Shown piece after piece: positions 17,081 through 25,801 of a stretch of 64,000 nt of DNA. Numbering within the stretch: position 1 is the first letter of the stretch; each line of letters starts with the position of its first letter. The notes below the pieces were generated by a model. That model searched no databases. It saw only the letters and a program-made list of their open reading frames with translations, and was not told the origin of the DNA. The position numbers were made by a program, and so were the translations under genes. Source of the stretch: Zhongshania marina (GTDB lineage: Bacteria; Pseudomonadota; Gammaproteobacteria; Pseudomonadales; Spongiibacteraceae); NCBI RefSeq assembly GCF_002915595.1, contig NZ_PQGG01000040.1, positions 124,001-188,000 on the forward strand, written 5' to 3'.

Positions 17081-17872
17081 TTATACAAACTTAATCGACG
17101 CTCGGCCAATGCCATGTAATTCCATTTCCATTTTGTCGCCAGCGACAACGGGCTCTAGCGGTACAAGCGATCCCGATAAAATCACCTCGCCAGCCTTAAA
17201 GGGAATACCAAAGCGTCCCAAGGTATTTGCCAACCATGCCACTGCCGTCAAGGGGTTGCCCTGCACTGCGCTGCCCAACCCCTCGCTAAGCAAGCTGCCA
17301 TTCTTCCAAACGGTAATTTTTAAATTAGGCAGGTCATGATCTTTAGGATCAGCACTCGCATCGCCCAAGACATAGACGCCGCAAGAGGCGTTGTCGGCAA
17401 TGGTATCTTGAATCCGAATATTCCAATCTTTAATGCGCGAATCGACAATTTCAAAACACGGCATAATGCATTCGGTAGCCGCCAACACATCCGCTTCGGT
17501 CACGCCTGGGCCCTGCAAATCAGCTTTTAATTTAAAGCCAATTTCCGCCTCAGCTCGTGGCTGAATCAAATTCCCAGCCACCGGAATTTCTGCACCGTTT
17601 GGATAAGCCATGGCATCGGTTAGAAAACCAAAATCCGGTTGATGAACCCCCAGCATGTCTTGTACTACTTTACTGGTCACACCAATTTTTTTGCCGACAA
17701 CGACCTCGCCATCATCTTCAACACGGCGCGCCAACATCCGCAAAGAGATGTAATAAGCATCGTCAATAGTGATATCTGGCGCCTGCTCAACTAAAGGCTG
17801 CAAAGGCCGAAAAGTCCGCATGGCCTTATACAAATCATCACCTAGTAACTCAATCAATCCTTTGTGCATCAT
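17081..17872 (-). CDS. 2-hydroxypenta-2,4-dienoate hydratase
   Basis: A 263-aa member of the fumarylacetoacetate-hydrolase-like fold, hydratase branch (DmpE/MhpD/BphH/TesE). It adds water to 2-hydroxydienoates made by the ring-cleavage hydrolase. The divalent-metal Glu residues are visible in RAEAEIGF and CFEIVDSRIKDW. GKKIGVTSKVVQDMLGV is a family block. The first ATG of a double ATG overlaps the upstream hydrolase stop (TAATG), so the two are translationally coupled. The chain hydrolase-hydratase-dehydrogenase-aldolase is the full lower meta-cleavage route to pyruvate and an acyl-CoA. Confidence 0.94.
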   Translation of the reverse strand: MMHKGLIELLGDDLYKAMRTFRPLQPLVEQAPDITIDDAYYISLRMLARRVEDDGEVVVGKKIGVTSKVVQDMLGVHQPDFGFLTDAMAYPNGAEIPVAGNLIQPRAEAEIGFKLKADLQGPGVTEADVLAATECIMPCFEIVDSRIKDWNIRIQDTIADNASCGVYVLGDASADPKDHDLPNLKITVWKNGSLLSEGLGSAVQGNPLTAVAWLANTLGRFGIPFKAGEVILSGSLVPLEPVVAGDKMEMELHGIGRASIKFV

Positions 17873-18705
17873 TAGCCGTTTCTCAAAAAATCATCGGTGC
17901 TGCGATTAAACATATCGCGGTGCTCTACCATTACCCAATGCCCGCACTGTGAAACCAGTGTTAAACGAATATTTGGGCAATTTTTTGCCAAGGTTTGAAT
18001 ACCCGTTTCCGGCATCATTTTTTCGTTCACACCCCAAAATGCCAGCACGGGGCAAGTTATCTCCTTCAAACGCGATGCCATATTGGGCACGACCATTGAA
18101 GTAATCACTTGGCTATTTTGCTGCTGAAAAATACCCCAACGCTCATTGATTAGCTGCTCGTCCACCACGCTGTCGTCATACACCAAACCGCGCCTAATAA
18201 AATCCTCTAAACGCTCAGGTGCCATCGGGCCAGAGGTGAACACCTCTTTCATCACCTGCATACCAGGCATATGAAAATAATCGGCCTGCTCTTCAAGTCC
18301 GCCGGGGGCCATTAACACCAGCTTGTCGACCTGTGCGGGATTATCCAAGGTAAATTTTATGGCGATCGCGCCGCCCAAAGAGTTGCCAATCAAGGCACAG
18401 GTGGAAACTTTTAAATGATCGAGCAACTGCTTAATGCACTCGACAAAAAAGTCGAGGTGATACTGGGCATCTTCTGGCTTATCTGAATAACCGTAACCGA
18501 TCAGGTCCGGCACAATTACCCGATATCCGCGCTCAGCCAAATAGGGATAGTTGTATTTAAAATTGCTGTGACCGCTAGCGCCACTGCCGCTGCCGTGCAG
18601 AAACACAACCACCGGCCCACTGCCATTGTCGATATAATGCAGACGCTGACCATTAGGCAGATCCGCATAGTGTGCTTCGGGCAAACCCGCGACTATCGCT
18701 GCCAT
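17872..18705 (-). CDS. Meta-cleavage product alpha/beta hydrolase
   Basis: A 277-aa alpha/beta-hydrolase of the C-C bond hydrolase group (BphD, MhpC, HsaD/TesD). The oxyanion region HGSGSGASG, the nucleophile elbow GNSLGG and the final His in SQCGHWVMVEH are all visible. The acid position is odd: the family pattern GxxDxxxP reads GVNEKMMP here, so Glu replaces the usual Asp. The ATG at 18705 has GGGGA 8 bases upstream; a longer TTG-started frame is unlikely. It is the first gene of the lower meta-cleavage operon. No ring-cleaving dioxygenase is in the window, so the aromatic or steroid substrate is not shown directly; the LuxR gene and SDR neighbours favour a steroid-type ring. Confidence 0.9.
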   Translation of the reverse strand: MAAIVAGLPEAHYADLPNGQRLHYIDNGSGPVVVFLHGSGSGASGHSNFKYNYPYLAERGYRVIVPDLIGYGYSDKPEDAQYHLDFFVECIKQLLDHLKVSTCALIGNSLGGAIAIKFTLDNPAQVDKLVLMAPGGLEEQADYFHMPGMQVMKEVFTSGPMAPERLEDFIRRGLVYDDSVVDEQLINERWGIFQQQNSQVITSMVVPNMASRLKEITCPVLAFWGVNEKMMPETGIQTLAKNCPNIRLTLVSQCGHWVMVEHRDMFNRSTDDFLRNG

Positions 18706-18750
18706 TATTATTTTCCCCAGTAGCAAATTTTGCAGATTTTAGAGTTTGAA

Positions 18751-18772
18751 TTGGCGTCTCGCAGCGCGCCAA
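18751..18772. promoter_or_regulatory. Possible operator upstream of the meta-cleavage operon
   Basis: TTGGCG (18751-18756) and CGCCAA (18767-18772) form a 22-bp dyad about 45 bases before the hydrolase start. Size and symmetry suit a LuxR-type dimer. No second copy was found, so this is tentative. Confidence 0.4.
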
Positions 18773-18881
18773 CAGTGACCTTATATTTGCAAGCAATGTT
18801 ACCGGCTTAGGCCATACACCCTAATACCTCAAACGGATGACAGCTATTTTGACTAGCTAAGATGATTGCCAAACGCCCCGC

Positions 18882-19742
18882 TTATTGAATAACAATGTCG
18901 GTGAACTGTGTTTCATCACCAAACATCAAGCGTGGCGACGGCGGCAAACGACCGTCAATATCGGCCAATCCATATTCCGCACCCAACTCAGCAGCAAAAT
19001 ACACCTTACCACTGCGTGTCATGCGCAATTTATCTGCCGCTAAAGCGGCGATAACACGGCCGGTAAATTCGGGAGATTCCACCATCGCCATCATTTCGCG
19101 GTATAAATCGGGATCCGCCGCAAACGCAGCTTGAGTGCGCTCGGTTTTCAGCAAGCCCATCCACAGCGAAACAACAGCAACCTGATGCGGCTCAAAATCG
19201 ACAGCCATATCATGCGCCATTTTATCAACACCGGCTTTGCCGGCACCGTAGGCCGGCCCGTGCATATAACTCCGACCACCGGGAGATGAAGTGTTTACCA
19301 GCAAGCCACCGCGCTTAATTAACAACGGAGCCGCGTAATACGCCGCCACATAGCTAGAACGCAGACCCACATTTAGAATATCTTGCAGATTTAAGGGCTT
19401 TTCCCAAAATGGGCCGGCCATCGTTAAAGCGTCGGGAACACATAAGGCGTTGTTAACGAGAATATCGAGTCTGCCGTGATCGTCCTCAATCTGCGCAAAC
19501 AAAGCAGCCACTTCGTCGTCATTCCCGTGATCGCATATCACCGCAACGCCTCGACCACCACGCTGATTAATCTCCTCAGCAGTAGCGAAGACCGTTCCCG
19601 GCAAGGCCGCATCACCCTCAGCCTGAGTTCGTCCCGTGACGTAAACCGTCGCGCCAGCATCCCCTAGCGCCAAAGCGATACCCTTACCGGCGCCACGACT
19701 CGCGCCGGTCACCAACGCAATACATTCACTCCCCAAAAACAT
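18882..19742 (-). CDS. Short-chain dehydrogenase/reductase (DHRS1-like)
   Basis: A 286-aa SDR with TGASRGAGKG at the cofactor site, NNAL replacing NNAG, the Ser in VNTSSPGG, and YGAGK as the catalytic Tyr-Lys motif. The long insert after the cofactor loop (TQAEGDAALPGTVFATAEEI) and the C-terminal extension resemble DHRS1-type SDRs. GGAG lies 7 bases before the ATG. It is upstream of, and in the same direction as, the meta-cleavage hydrolase with a 176-bp gap holding a dyad, so it may belong to the same regulon without sharing its transcript. Substrate unknown. Confidence 0.85.
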   Translation of the reverse strand: MFLGSECIALVTGASRGAGKGIALALGDAGATVYVTGRTQAEGDAALPGTVFATAEEINQRGGRGVAVICDHGNDDEVAALFAQIEDDHGRLDILVNNALCVPDALTMAGPFWEKPLNLQDILNVGLRSSYVAAYYAAPLLIKRGGLLVNTSSPGGRSYMHGPAYGAGKAGVDKMAHDMAVDFEPHQVAVVSLWMGLLKTERTQAAFAADPDLYREMMAMVESPEFTGRVIAALAADKLRMTRSGKVYFAAELGAEYGLADIDGRLPPSPRLMFGDETQFTDIVIQ

Positions 19743-19961
19743 AGCCGCTCCGTTCTCTGTTTTATTATCGGTTTAGACAGGCATCAAACTCACCGCAAGA
19801 CATGGAGTACATCAGCCGCAAATACGTGATCATAGTACGCCCTGTAAACGAACACCCTCCCACGGATAGACGAGATACACCGCCGCACCGAGCAATTGCT
19901 TTAAAGAAGCCATCAGATTATTTTAGGGGTGGCTAAATAACACCACCGCAGGGACTACACC

Positions 19962-20330
19962 ATGCTGACGTTCACACAGAATATCGCACCCCATGTAAAC
20001 AAAGAACTGGACTTGGCCGCTTCTGCCAGACGTGCCAACAAGCCAGAACAGGAATTTAAGCATCTGGAAAATGCCCATGTGCTGGGACAAGAATCGACCT
20101 ACCAACACACCAAAGTACACTGTCTAATGTTAATGTGGGGTTTGCGGCAACTAAATGGCCGAGAAGTGCTAGGACAGCTATTTAGAATAATTGGCGCCGC
20201 CACCAAAACGGCAATTGGCTTAGTGCCTAGCGGCAATACCGGAGGCAGCAATATCAGCCCCTTTGCGAAATTGCCGCTATCAGCGGAGCATCAACAAACT
20301 ATTTTGAAGGCCAAGCAGGGGCAATCATAA
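19962..20330 (+). CDS. DUF3703 family protein
   Basis: A 122-aa protein matching the pattern I know for DUF3703: an N-terminal helix of the type ELDLAASARRANKP, the conserved HLENAHVLGQ, an H-x3-H-rich stretch (YQHTKVHCLMLMWGLRQ), then EVLGQLFRIIGAATKTAIG and LVPSGNTGGSNISPF. The function is unknown. The conserved His and Glu residues could bind a metal, but that is only a suggestion. AGGGA lies 7 bases before the ATG. No operon partner lies on its strand; the next gene converges on it. Confidence 0.85.
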   Translation: MLTFTQNIAPHVNKELDLAASARRANKPEQEFKHLENAHVLGQESTYQHTKVHCLMLMWGLRQLNGREVLGQLFRIIGAATKTAIGLVPSGNTGGSNISPFAKLPLSAEHQQTILKAKQGQS

Positions 20331-20369
20331 GCGTTTCCGTCAAGCCCATTAAATAAGACCAAATAAGGC

Positions 20370-20714
20370 TTATGCCGCACCGCAGCATTTCTTATATTTT
20401 TTGCCACTGCCACAATGACAGGGCTCGTTGCGAGCCGGTGTTTTTTCAACGGTCTGGGTTCCGCTCATACTTAATAGTACAGTTAACTCACTAATATCTT
20501 CCACCGCCGACTCGCTGCTATCAACCTCAATCTCAGCATACAAACCCGCCTCCTCCAGCATCGCCTCCACCTCCTGCTTGCGCTGCTCAGTGTTCACCAC
20601 CACATTCAGTGGATATTTTTTACTTCCGGGTTTGGTGTTCGCCTTGCTTTGATAACCATGATTAATATGACTTTGACGCGCATCTTTGCGGCCTTTAAAG
20701 AAAAACTTAGACAC
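20370..20714 (-). CDS. SEC-C motif protein, PBPRA1643 family
   Basis: A 114-aa protein with a C-terminal SEC-C zinc motif, CHCGSGKKYKKCC, identical in style to the C-terminus of SecA. The N-terminal FFFKGRKDARQSHINHGYQS is typical of the small stand-alone SEC-C family called PBPRA1643. The central part is acidic (AEIEVDSSESAVEDISE). Zinc binding is well supported; the cellular role is unknown. Its stop faces the DUF3703 gene across 39 bp, where a weak AAGCC/GGCTT stem may end transcription both ways. Confidence 0.88.
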   Translation of the reverse strand: MSKFFFKGRKDARQSHINHGYQSKANTKPGSKKYPLNVVVNTEQRKQEVEAMLEEAGLYAEIEVDSSESAVEDISELTVLLSMSGTQTVEKTPARNEPCHCGSGKKYKKCCGAA

Positions 20715-21256
20715 GTTGACGACCTTGATAAAGTATCGGATGTGGACAGAGCGCCCAGACCATTAAAATTGCTGACGGCACAATACGTCGATATTTGCTT
20801 TTTGTCGCTATAAACCTAGGGAATCTTTTCAAAATTTGCCAACACTCAAGATTTAACAGTCCCCCACCTAACAAGACATGAGAACACCATCCAAAAGATA
20901 AGGACAATGCATACATTGAGGTAATAACTGAGACTTGCCACTATGGGGTACGATAGCTTTTTAGTACTTAGCCGCAGACCGAATTGCTAGTTCAAAAGAA
21001 AACGCGTCGTATGCCTGAATAATACCAATCTCCTCGACCTCTCCTAAAAGCTGTCGATACCCTCTCCCACAGAAATAGAACCGCTGCGTCACCTATACTA
21101 AGCACCAATATCAATTTGGTGGATACGTCAGGTGATGGGCGTAAGTAAGGCAAGGGACTCCTCATATATCCTTTACCTTTCAGCGACATTTTAGTCACAT
21201 TGACGGTGTTAACCTTCCAACCAAATAATACAGTCGATTATTGGAGGATTAACTCT
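20715..21256. other. Intergenic region before the TonB receptor operon
   Basis: About 540 bases without a gene I can support. A small minus-strand frame (20992-21198) lacks a ribosome site and family features. A CACCAA/TTGGTG dyad lies near 21103-21121. The right end holds a likely promoter for the TonB receptor gene. Confidence 0.5.
21200..21229 (+). promoter_or_regulatory. Candidate sigma-70 promoter of the TonB receptor/two-component operon
   Basis: TTGACG (21200-21205) and AATAAT (21224-21229) are 18 bases apart, placing transcription start near 21236 and the ATG at 21257. GGTGTTAACC between the boxes is partly symmetric and could be an operator. Confidence 0.4.
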
Positions 21257-23662
21257 ATGGGCAGGCAATTAAACACTTATAACAAGAATCTCAGACAGAT
21301 GTCGTGGCTAACGATTTCGGTACTCCTAATCGGCCTTCCACTTTTTGCCCTCGCAGCAGAAGCACCCGGTGGTATGACTTTTTTAGTAAAGGATCAGATT
21401 ACCGATCGGCCACTCTCAGCCGTGCAGATCAAGATCACGGAACGGGAAACCAATTCCACACAATCATTAGAGACCGACAAGCAAGGTCGTGTCGCCATTG
21501 AACAACTTGACCCCGGCCTCTACTCGGTGAACGTCGTCAAACGCGGGTACGCATCAAGCTATGAACCAAGTGTACGCGTAATTACTCGGAAGAATATCAA
21601 GATTGAATTCGAACTAAGAGCACAGGCTGTTGAGGAAGTGATAGTTCGCGGATGGATGACTGATCCATCTACATCAGCTTCTAGCACCTATCTAGACAGA
21701 GAAGCATTGCGAAGTGCTGTAGGCGGGGGCGCAGATCCGCTACTCTCGTTAGATGGATTGCCTGGTCTGGCTTCCGCTAGTGAATTCGCAAGCTTTAGTG
21801 TTCGCGGTCGAGGTCCGAGAGATAATTTATTGTTTGTTGATGATTTTCCCTTCGATAAAGCGGTGCACTTTGATGCGACCCTAGGTGAAGAGGAAGATGT
21901 CGGTGGTGGTGGCCGCTTCTCGATTTTCGCACCGAATGTTATCAGTGGAGCATCATTCTCACCGGGTGGATGGGGGGCGGCTTATGGTGGCCGCGCAGCA
22001 TCGCTACTCAAACTGGAAGTCGCTGATGGCAATCCAAGCCCTTCAGCAAGTTTCCGCTACGACCTTGCCGGCTATGAAGTGGGTTATGACGGCCCGATCG
22101 GTATCACTGAAGAGGCTACTTTGCTGGTTTCTGCTCGACAGCTAGACTTCGGCGCGTTGTTTGAAACTATTGAAGAGCTAGACATTGGAGAGCCTGTCTT
22201 AAGAGACGTCATCGTAAAGTCGGTTATACCCATCAATCAGAACAACACCTTTGAAATTCTACTGATAGATACACACGAGGACTATACACGCGGTGTAATT
22301 CACGTTTTTGAATCGCCCAATTTCGAAGATGCTTCGCTTCAAGATGCGGAACAAGATAGCGATTTGTTCGGCCTTACATTACGATCACTCATCGGTGAAA
22401 AATCAGTCTGGACCAACAAGGTTTACTATCGTTCAAGCGACAAAATCAGTTCAGAGGGCGAAGCTTTCCCCGACCTCGTCCCAGCAGGATCACCCGCGTC
22501 TAGTTTCCCTGTGCGGGAAGACATTATTACCATCGCCGAAGATGAAACGGAGATGGGCTGGCGAAGCGATTTCGAAACCGTAAATCAATGGGGTGTGTTC
22601 AGTTCCGGTATCCGAGTAACGCAAATTAAACTTGATTACAGCACAGTCTTAGATGGCGAATGGAACCGATTTATCTACGACGACGATGATTTTAGAGAAG
22701 ATCCCGAACAGCGCTATATCGTACTGACTCCTGAGAACATCAACTCTTCAATAAGCCAAAATGAAACGAGCTATGTTGGCTATGTCGATCAAGTTTTTGA
22801 ATTCGGTGATTGGGAATTTGGCACTGGCTTACGATTTGAGCGGGACGGCTTTGCAGACGAAAGCTTTGCGTCACCGAGGCTCAGCGTAAATTGGCAGCCG
22901 AGTACATTAGTTAGATATTTCGCGACCGCAGGGCTCTTTCATCAATCGCCACGGTTTTTAGAACTTGCGGCTAACGATTCAAACGAGCTTAAAACCGAAA
23001 AAATAACGCATCATAGTATCGGTTTAAAATATTTCCCAAACAATAACTGGTCAGTATTACTGGAGGCCTATTATCAACATCTCGACGAGCTTGTGGTAGA
23101 CCTTGATCGAGCAAATGGAACATTTGCCAATATTGGTGACGGCACGTCGTACGGCATCGACTTCGTCGTCGACGGTACGATCCGCGAAGGTCTTTACGCA
23201 AGCGCAAGCTATTCCTACAACGACGCCGTGGTTGACCGGAAAGATGGGCGCGGTGACGTAGCTGCTGAATTTAGTCGCGAGCACGTCGCCACCCTCGGCC
23301 TTACTTGGGAAATTAACGACCGCTGGAAGATCGCTGGACGCTACAAATATCTTTCTGGCAGACCAGACGACGAGTTCATAATTCACTCAGACGTGCTAGG
23401 ACCAGGACAACCGCTACGCTACTCAAAGGAAATCACTGAGCGCAACGTCGGCCGTAAAAGTGGTTCCAGTTTAGTGAATGTCCGTGTTGACTACAGACGC
23501 GCATTTGGCCCCATAGATGTTACAACCTTTCTCGATATCATCAACGTAACAGCTTCATCATCAAGCGACGACACCGAGTTTGACTACCGCAGAGGCATTG
23601 AAGTAAAAGACGACAGCGAAGCCGAGCCATTGATCGGTCTGCGACTGGATTACGCCTGGTAA
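21257..23662 (+). CDS. TonB-dependent receptor with carboxypeptidase-regulatory-like domain
   Basis: An outer-membrane receptor of 801 aa. After a signal peptide ending near ALAAEA, a small beta-sandwich domain (about residues 37-112; LVKDQITDRPLSAVQIKITE to IKIEFELRAQ) resembles CarboxypepD_reg. A plug domain follows (VEEVIVRG to about residue 250, with FSVRGRGPRDNLLFVDD), then a beta-barrel ending in the aromatic DYAW. ATG at 21257 has GGAGG 9 bases upstream; a frame to 21200 lacks one. Barrel and plug match TonB-dependent import; the ligand is unknown. It overlaps no other gene but is followed after 13 bp by a response regulator and its kinase, suggesting that the system senses its own substrate. 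Confidence 0.9.
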   Translation: MGRQLNTYNKNLRQMSWLTISVLLIGLPLFALAAEAPGGMTFLVKDQITDRPLSAVQIKITERETNSTQSLETDKQGRVAIEQLDPGLYSVNVVKRGYASSYEPSVRVITRKNIKIEFELRAQAVEEVIVRGWMTDPSTSASSTYLDREALRSAVGGGADPLLSLDGLPGLASASEFASFSVRGRGPRDNLLFVDDFPFDKAVHFDATLGEEEDVGGGGRFSIFAPNVISGASFSPGGWGAAYGGRAASLLKLEVADGNPSPSASFRYDLAGYEVGYDGPIGITEEATLLVSARQLDFGALFETIEELDIGEPVLRDVIVKSVIPINQNNTFEILLIDTHEDYTRGVIHVFESPNFEDASLQDAEQDSDLFGLTLRSLIGEKSVWTNKVYYRSSDKISSEGEAFPDLVPAGSPASSFPVREDIITIAEDETEMGWRSDFETVNQWGVFSSGIRVTQIKLDYSTVLDGEWNRFIYDDDDFREDPEQRYIVLTPENINSSISQNETSYVGYVDQVFEFGDWEFGTGLRFERDGFADESFASPRLSVNWQPSTLVRYFATAGLFHQSPRFLELAANDSNELKTEKITHHSIGLKYFPNNNWSVLLEAYYQHLDELVVDLDRANGTFANIGDGTSYGIDFVVDGTIREGLYASASYSYNDAVVDRKDGRGDVAAEFSREHVATLGLTWEINDRWKIAGRYKYLSGRPDDEFIIHSDVLGPGQPLRYSKEITERNVGRKSGSSLVNVRVDYRRAFGPIDVTTFLDIINVTASSSSDDTEFDYRRGIEVKDDSEAEPLIGLRLDYAW

Positions 23663-23675
23663 GGAGGAATTGCGC

Positions 23676-24380
23676 ATGGCACATGCGTTTGCTACAGCGC
23701 CGATTAGAGCCTTGATTGTCGAAGACAACCGCGATATTTGTGAAAATATTGCGGCATATCTCGAAAAGCATAGCTATATACTCGATTTTGCCTATGACGG
23801 TATCAGTGCGATGCATTTGGCGTTAACGAATCCATTCGACGTGATCGTGCTGGATCTAATGCTGCCAGGGATGAGTGGCTTGAATTTCTGCAAAAAGCTG
23901 CGAACGGATGCCAAAATAGAAACACCTGTTCTTATGCTAACGGCGAGGGACACACTTGACGATAAACTTAAGGGGTTCGAGGCAGGCGCCGATGATTATT
24001 TGGTCAAACCATTCGCATTACAGGAACTGCATGTGCGATTACAGGCCCTTTACAAACGCAGTCGCGGAAAAACCGACGAGCTGTTAACTGTTGGTGACCT
24101 GACCCTGAACCGTTCCACACTACAAGTCCATCGCGCGGGACAGCGCGTCGACCTCAACCCCGCTTGTATGAAACTGCTGCAACGATTAATGGAAGTTGCG
24201 CCGTCTGTTGTGTCTCGTGATGATCTCGAAACTTTGCTATGGGCAGACGAACGCCCAGATGGTGACGCACTTCGCTCACACTTATACAAGCTGCGACAAG
24301 CTATCGATAGGCCTTTTGATAACCCCTTAGTTCATACCGTACATCGCATCGGCTACCGAATTGCAGAGGATGTTAAGTAA
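23676..24380 (+). CDS. OmpR-family response regulator
   Basis: A 234-aa two-component regulator. The receiver domain has the acidic pair in IVEDN, the phosphoacceptor D60 in VIVLDLMLPGMSG, a conserved Thr in MLTARD and Lys in LVKPF. The C-terminal winged-helix DNA-binding domain ends with VHTVHRIGYRI. AAGGAGG lies 8 bases before the ATG at 23676, so the earlier TTG at 23670 is not the start. It is 13 bp after the TonB receptor stop, and its own stop overlaps the kinase ATG as TAATG. It is therefore part of one operon and its likely target is the receptor promoter or a linked uptake function. Confidence 0.93.
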   Translation: MAHAFATAPIRALIVEDNRDICENIAAYLEKHSYILDFAYDGISAMHLALTNPFDVIVLDLMLPGMSGLNFCKKLRTDAKIETPVLMLTARDTLDDKLKGFEAGADDYLVKPFALQELHVRLQALYKRSRGKTDELLTVGDLTLNRSTLQVHRAGQRVDLNPACMKLLQRLMEVAPSVVSRDDLETLLWADERPDGDALRSHLYKLRQAIDRPFDNPLVHTVHRIGYRIAEDVK

Positions 24381-25633
24381 TGTACCGGCACAGTTTGCGT
24401 ACGCGTGTCGCCATTGCATTTACTATATGTGTAGCAGTACTTAGCATAGCCTGGGGATTCGCGTTCTTCGCGGCAATCAGATTAAGCGAAGATCGTGTGT
24501 TAGTGAATCAGTTACAACGTGCCGCCGAAAGCTACCCTTTTTTGCCGACAAATCTACGCGGATACGATGATGCTGCTAGCCTGCCGGCATCACTCAAGGA
24601 GTGGGCGCAAACAAACCCCGACGAGGGATTGTACGAATTCCATGCCGATGAGTTACATGTCGCGGTGCTTTCTGTCGACAACGGAAATCCGGCGACTGAC
24701 ATTGAACAGCAAAACGCATTTGTGGTTTTCAACGTTGCTGGGATTGAGGCTGAGTCATCAGAGGATTGGTGGTGGCTACTACTTATTATCGGTATCGTCG
24801 TTACTCTCGGTGTGCTGGGTTTCGCACTGGGAATTATTGTGATGCGTAAAGCTATCGCCCCAGTCGCGCAACTTGCCAAAGTAGTTGCAGATATAGATCC
24901 GCAACAACTCTCTGCCGACGATTATAAGCGTATACAATCTAGCAGGTTCGGTGATGATGAGGTTGGCGTGCTTGCTAGAACCATTGAAACGACGCTTGAG
25001 CGTATCAGCGCATTCGTTGCAAGGGAGCGATACTTTACCGATTCAGCCAGTCATGAGTTGCGCACGCCAATCACAGTAATAACCGGCGCACTTGAACTGT
25101 TAGAGCAAAGCGAACTGTCAGCGACTGATGTGAAGGCACTAAATCGAGTAAGGCGTGCCACGCTCGACATGAAAACCACAATAGAAATGTTCTTGGCCCT
25201 CGCTCGCGAAACCGACGACGGATTATATGATGAGCAGTTTTTGGTGATGCCACTGGTAAGCAAGGCGATAGATCAGCAACGCTACCTATTGAACAGCAAG
25301 TTGGTCGATGTTGATATCGACCAACTTGCCAATCCCAAAGTCTGCGGACATCAGCAGGCTTTTTCTATCGCGGTCAATAATCTGGTACGAAATGCATTCG
25401 AGCACACGCTCGACGGGCAGAGACCAATCACGATTCACATCAAAGAACACGAGCTATTCGTCACCAATCAGGTACGCAGTGAAACTGATGCGCAACGCAC
25501 ACAACCCGAGGAGTCTCCGCCAAACGGATATGGCCTAGGTTTGGGCATAGTGCAAAGGCTGTGTGAACGAAATGGCTGGTCATTTTCTCTACATGCTGAC
25601 GAGACTTGTGTAGCCGCCCGTCTTTCATGGTAG
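24380..25633 (+). CDS. Sensor histidine kinase
   Basis: A 417-aa inner-membrane kinase with TM1 at about residues 8-33 and TM2 at about 129-154, enclosing a periplasmic sensor region of roughly 95 residues. A HAMP linker follows, then the phosphoacceptor H225 in SASHELRTP and an ATPase domain with N-box NNLVRNAFEHT and glycine motif GYGLGLGIVQRL. The ATG overlaps the response regulator stop. The sensor region has no domain I recognise. Proximity to the TonB receptor suggests a ligand entering through that receptor, which is inference. Confidence 0.92.
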   Translation: MYRHSLRTRVAIAFTICVAVLSIAWGFAFFAAIRLSEDRVLVNQLQRAAESYPFLPTNLRGYDDAASLPASLKEWAQTNPDEGLYEFHADELHVAVLSVDNGNPATDIEQQNAFVVFNVAGIEAESSEDWWWLLLIIGIVVTLGVLGFALGIIVMRKAIAPVAQLAKVVADIDPQQLSADDYKRIQSSRFGDDEVGVLARTIETTLERISAFVARERYFTDSASHELRTPITVITGALELLEQSELSATDVKALNRVRRATLDMKTTIEMFLALARETDDGLYDEQFLVMPLVSKAIDQQRYLLNSKLVDVDIDQLANPKVCGHQQAFSIAVNNLVRNAFEHTLDGQRPITIHIKEHELFVTNQVRSETDAQRTQPEESPPNGYGLGLGIVQRLCERNGWSFSLHADETCVAARLSW

Positions 25634-25801
25634 AGACAAAAGACAAGCAGGTAGTAGCTTTTAGATAGCTACAGTTCAAGTGCTTTAATGATGTAAAACA
25701 CCGCCTGATAACTTACTTGGTGTCCGGCCAGATGCACGTTACGAATGAATCAACAGACAGTATTTTAAATAAAATCAGCGCTGCCCATATAGTTCGCCTG
25801 A

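Noticed and set aside
20992-21198. 68-codon minus-strand frame before the TonB receptor
   Set aside because: No ribosome site, no recognised features, and it overlaps the likely promoter region of the receptor.
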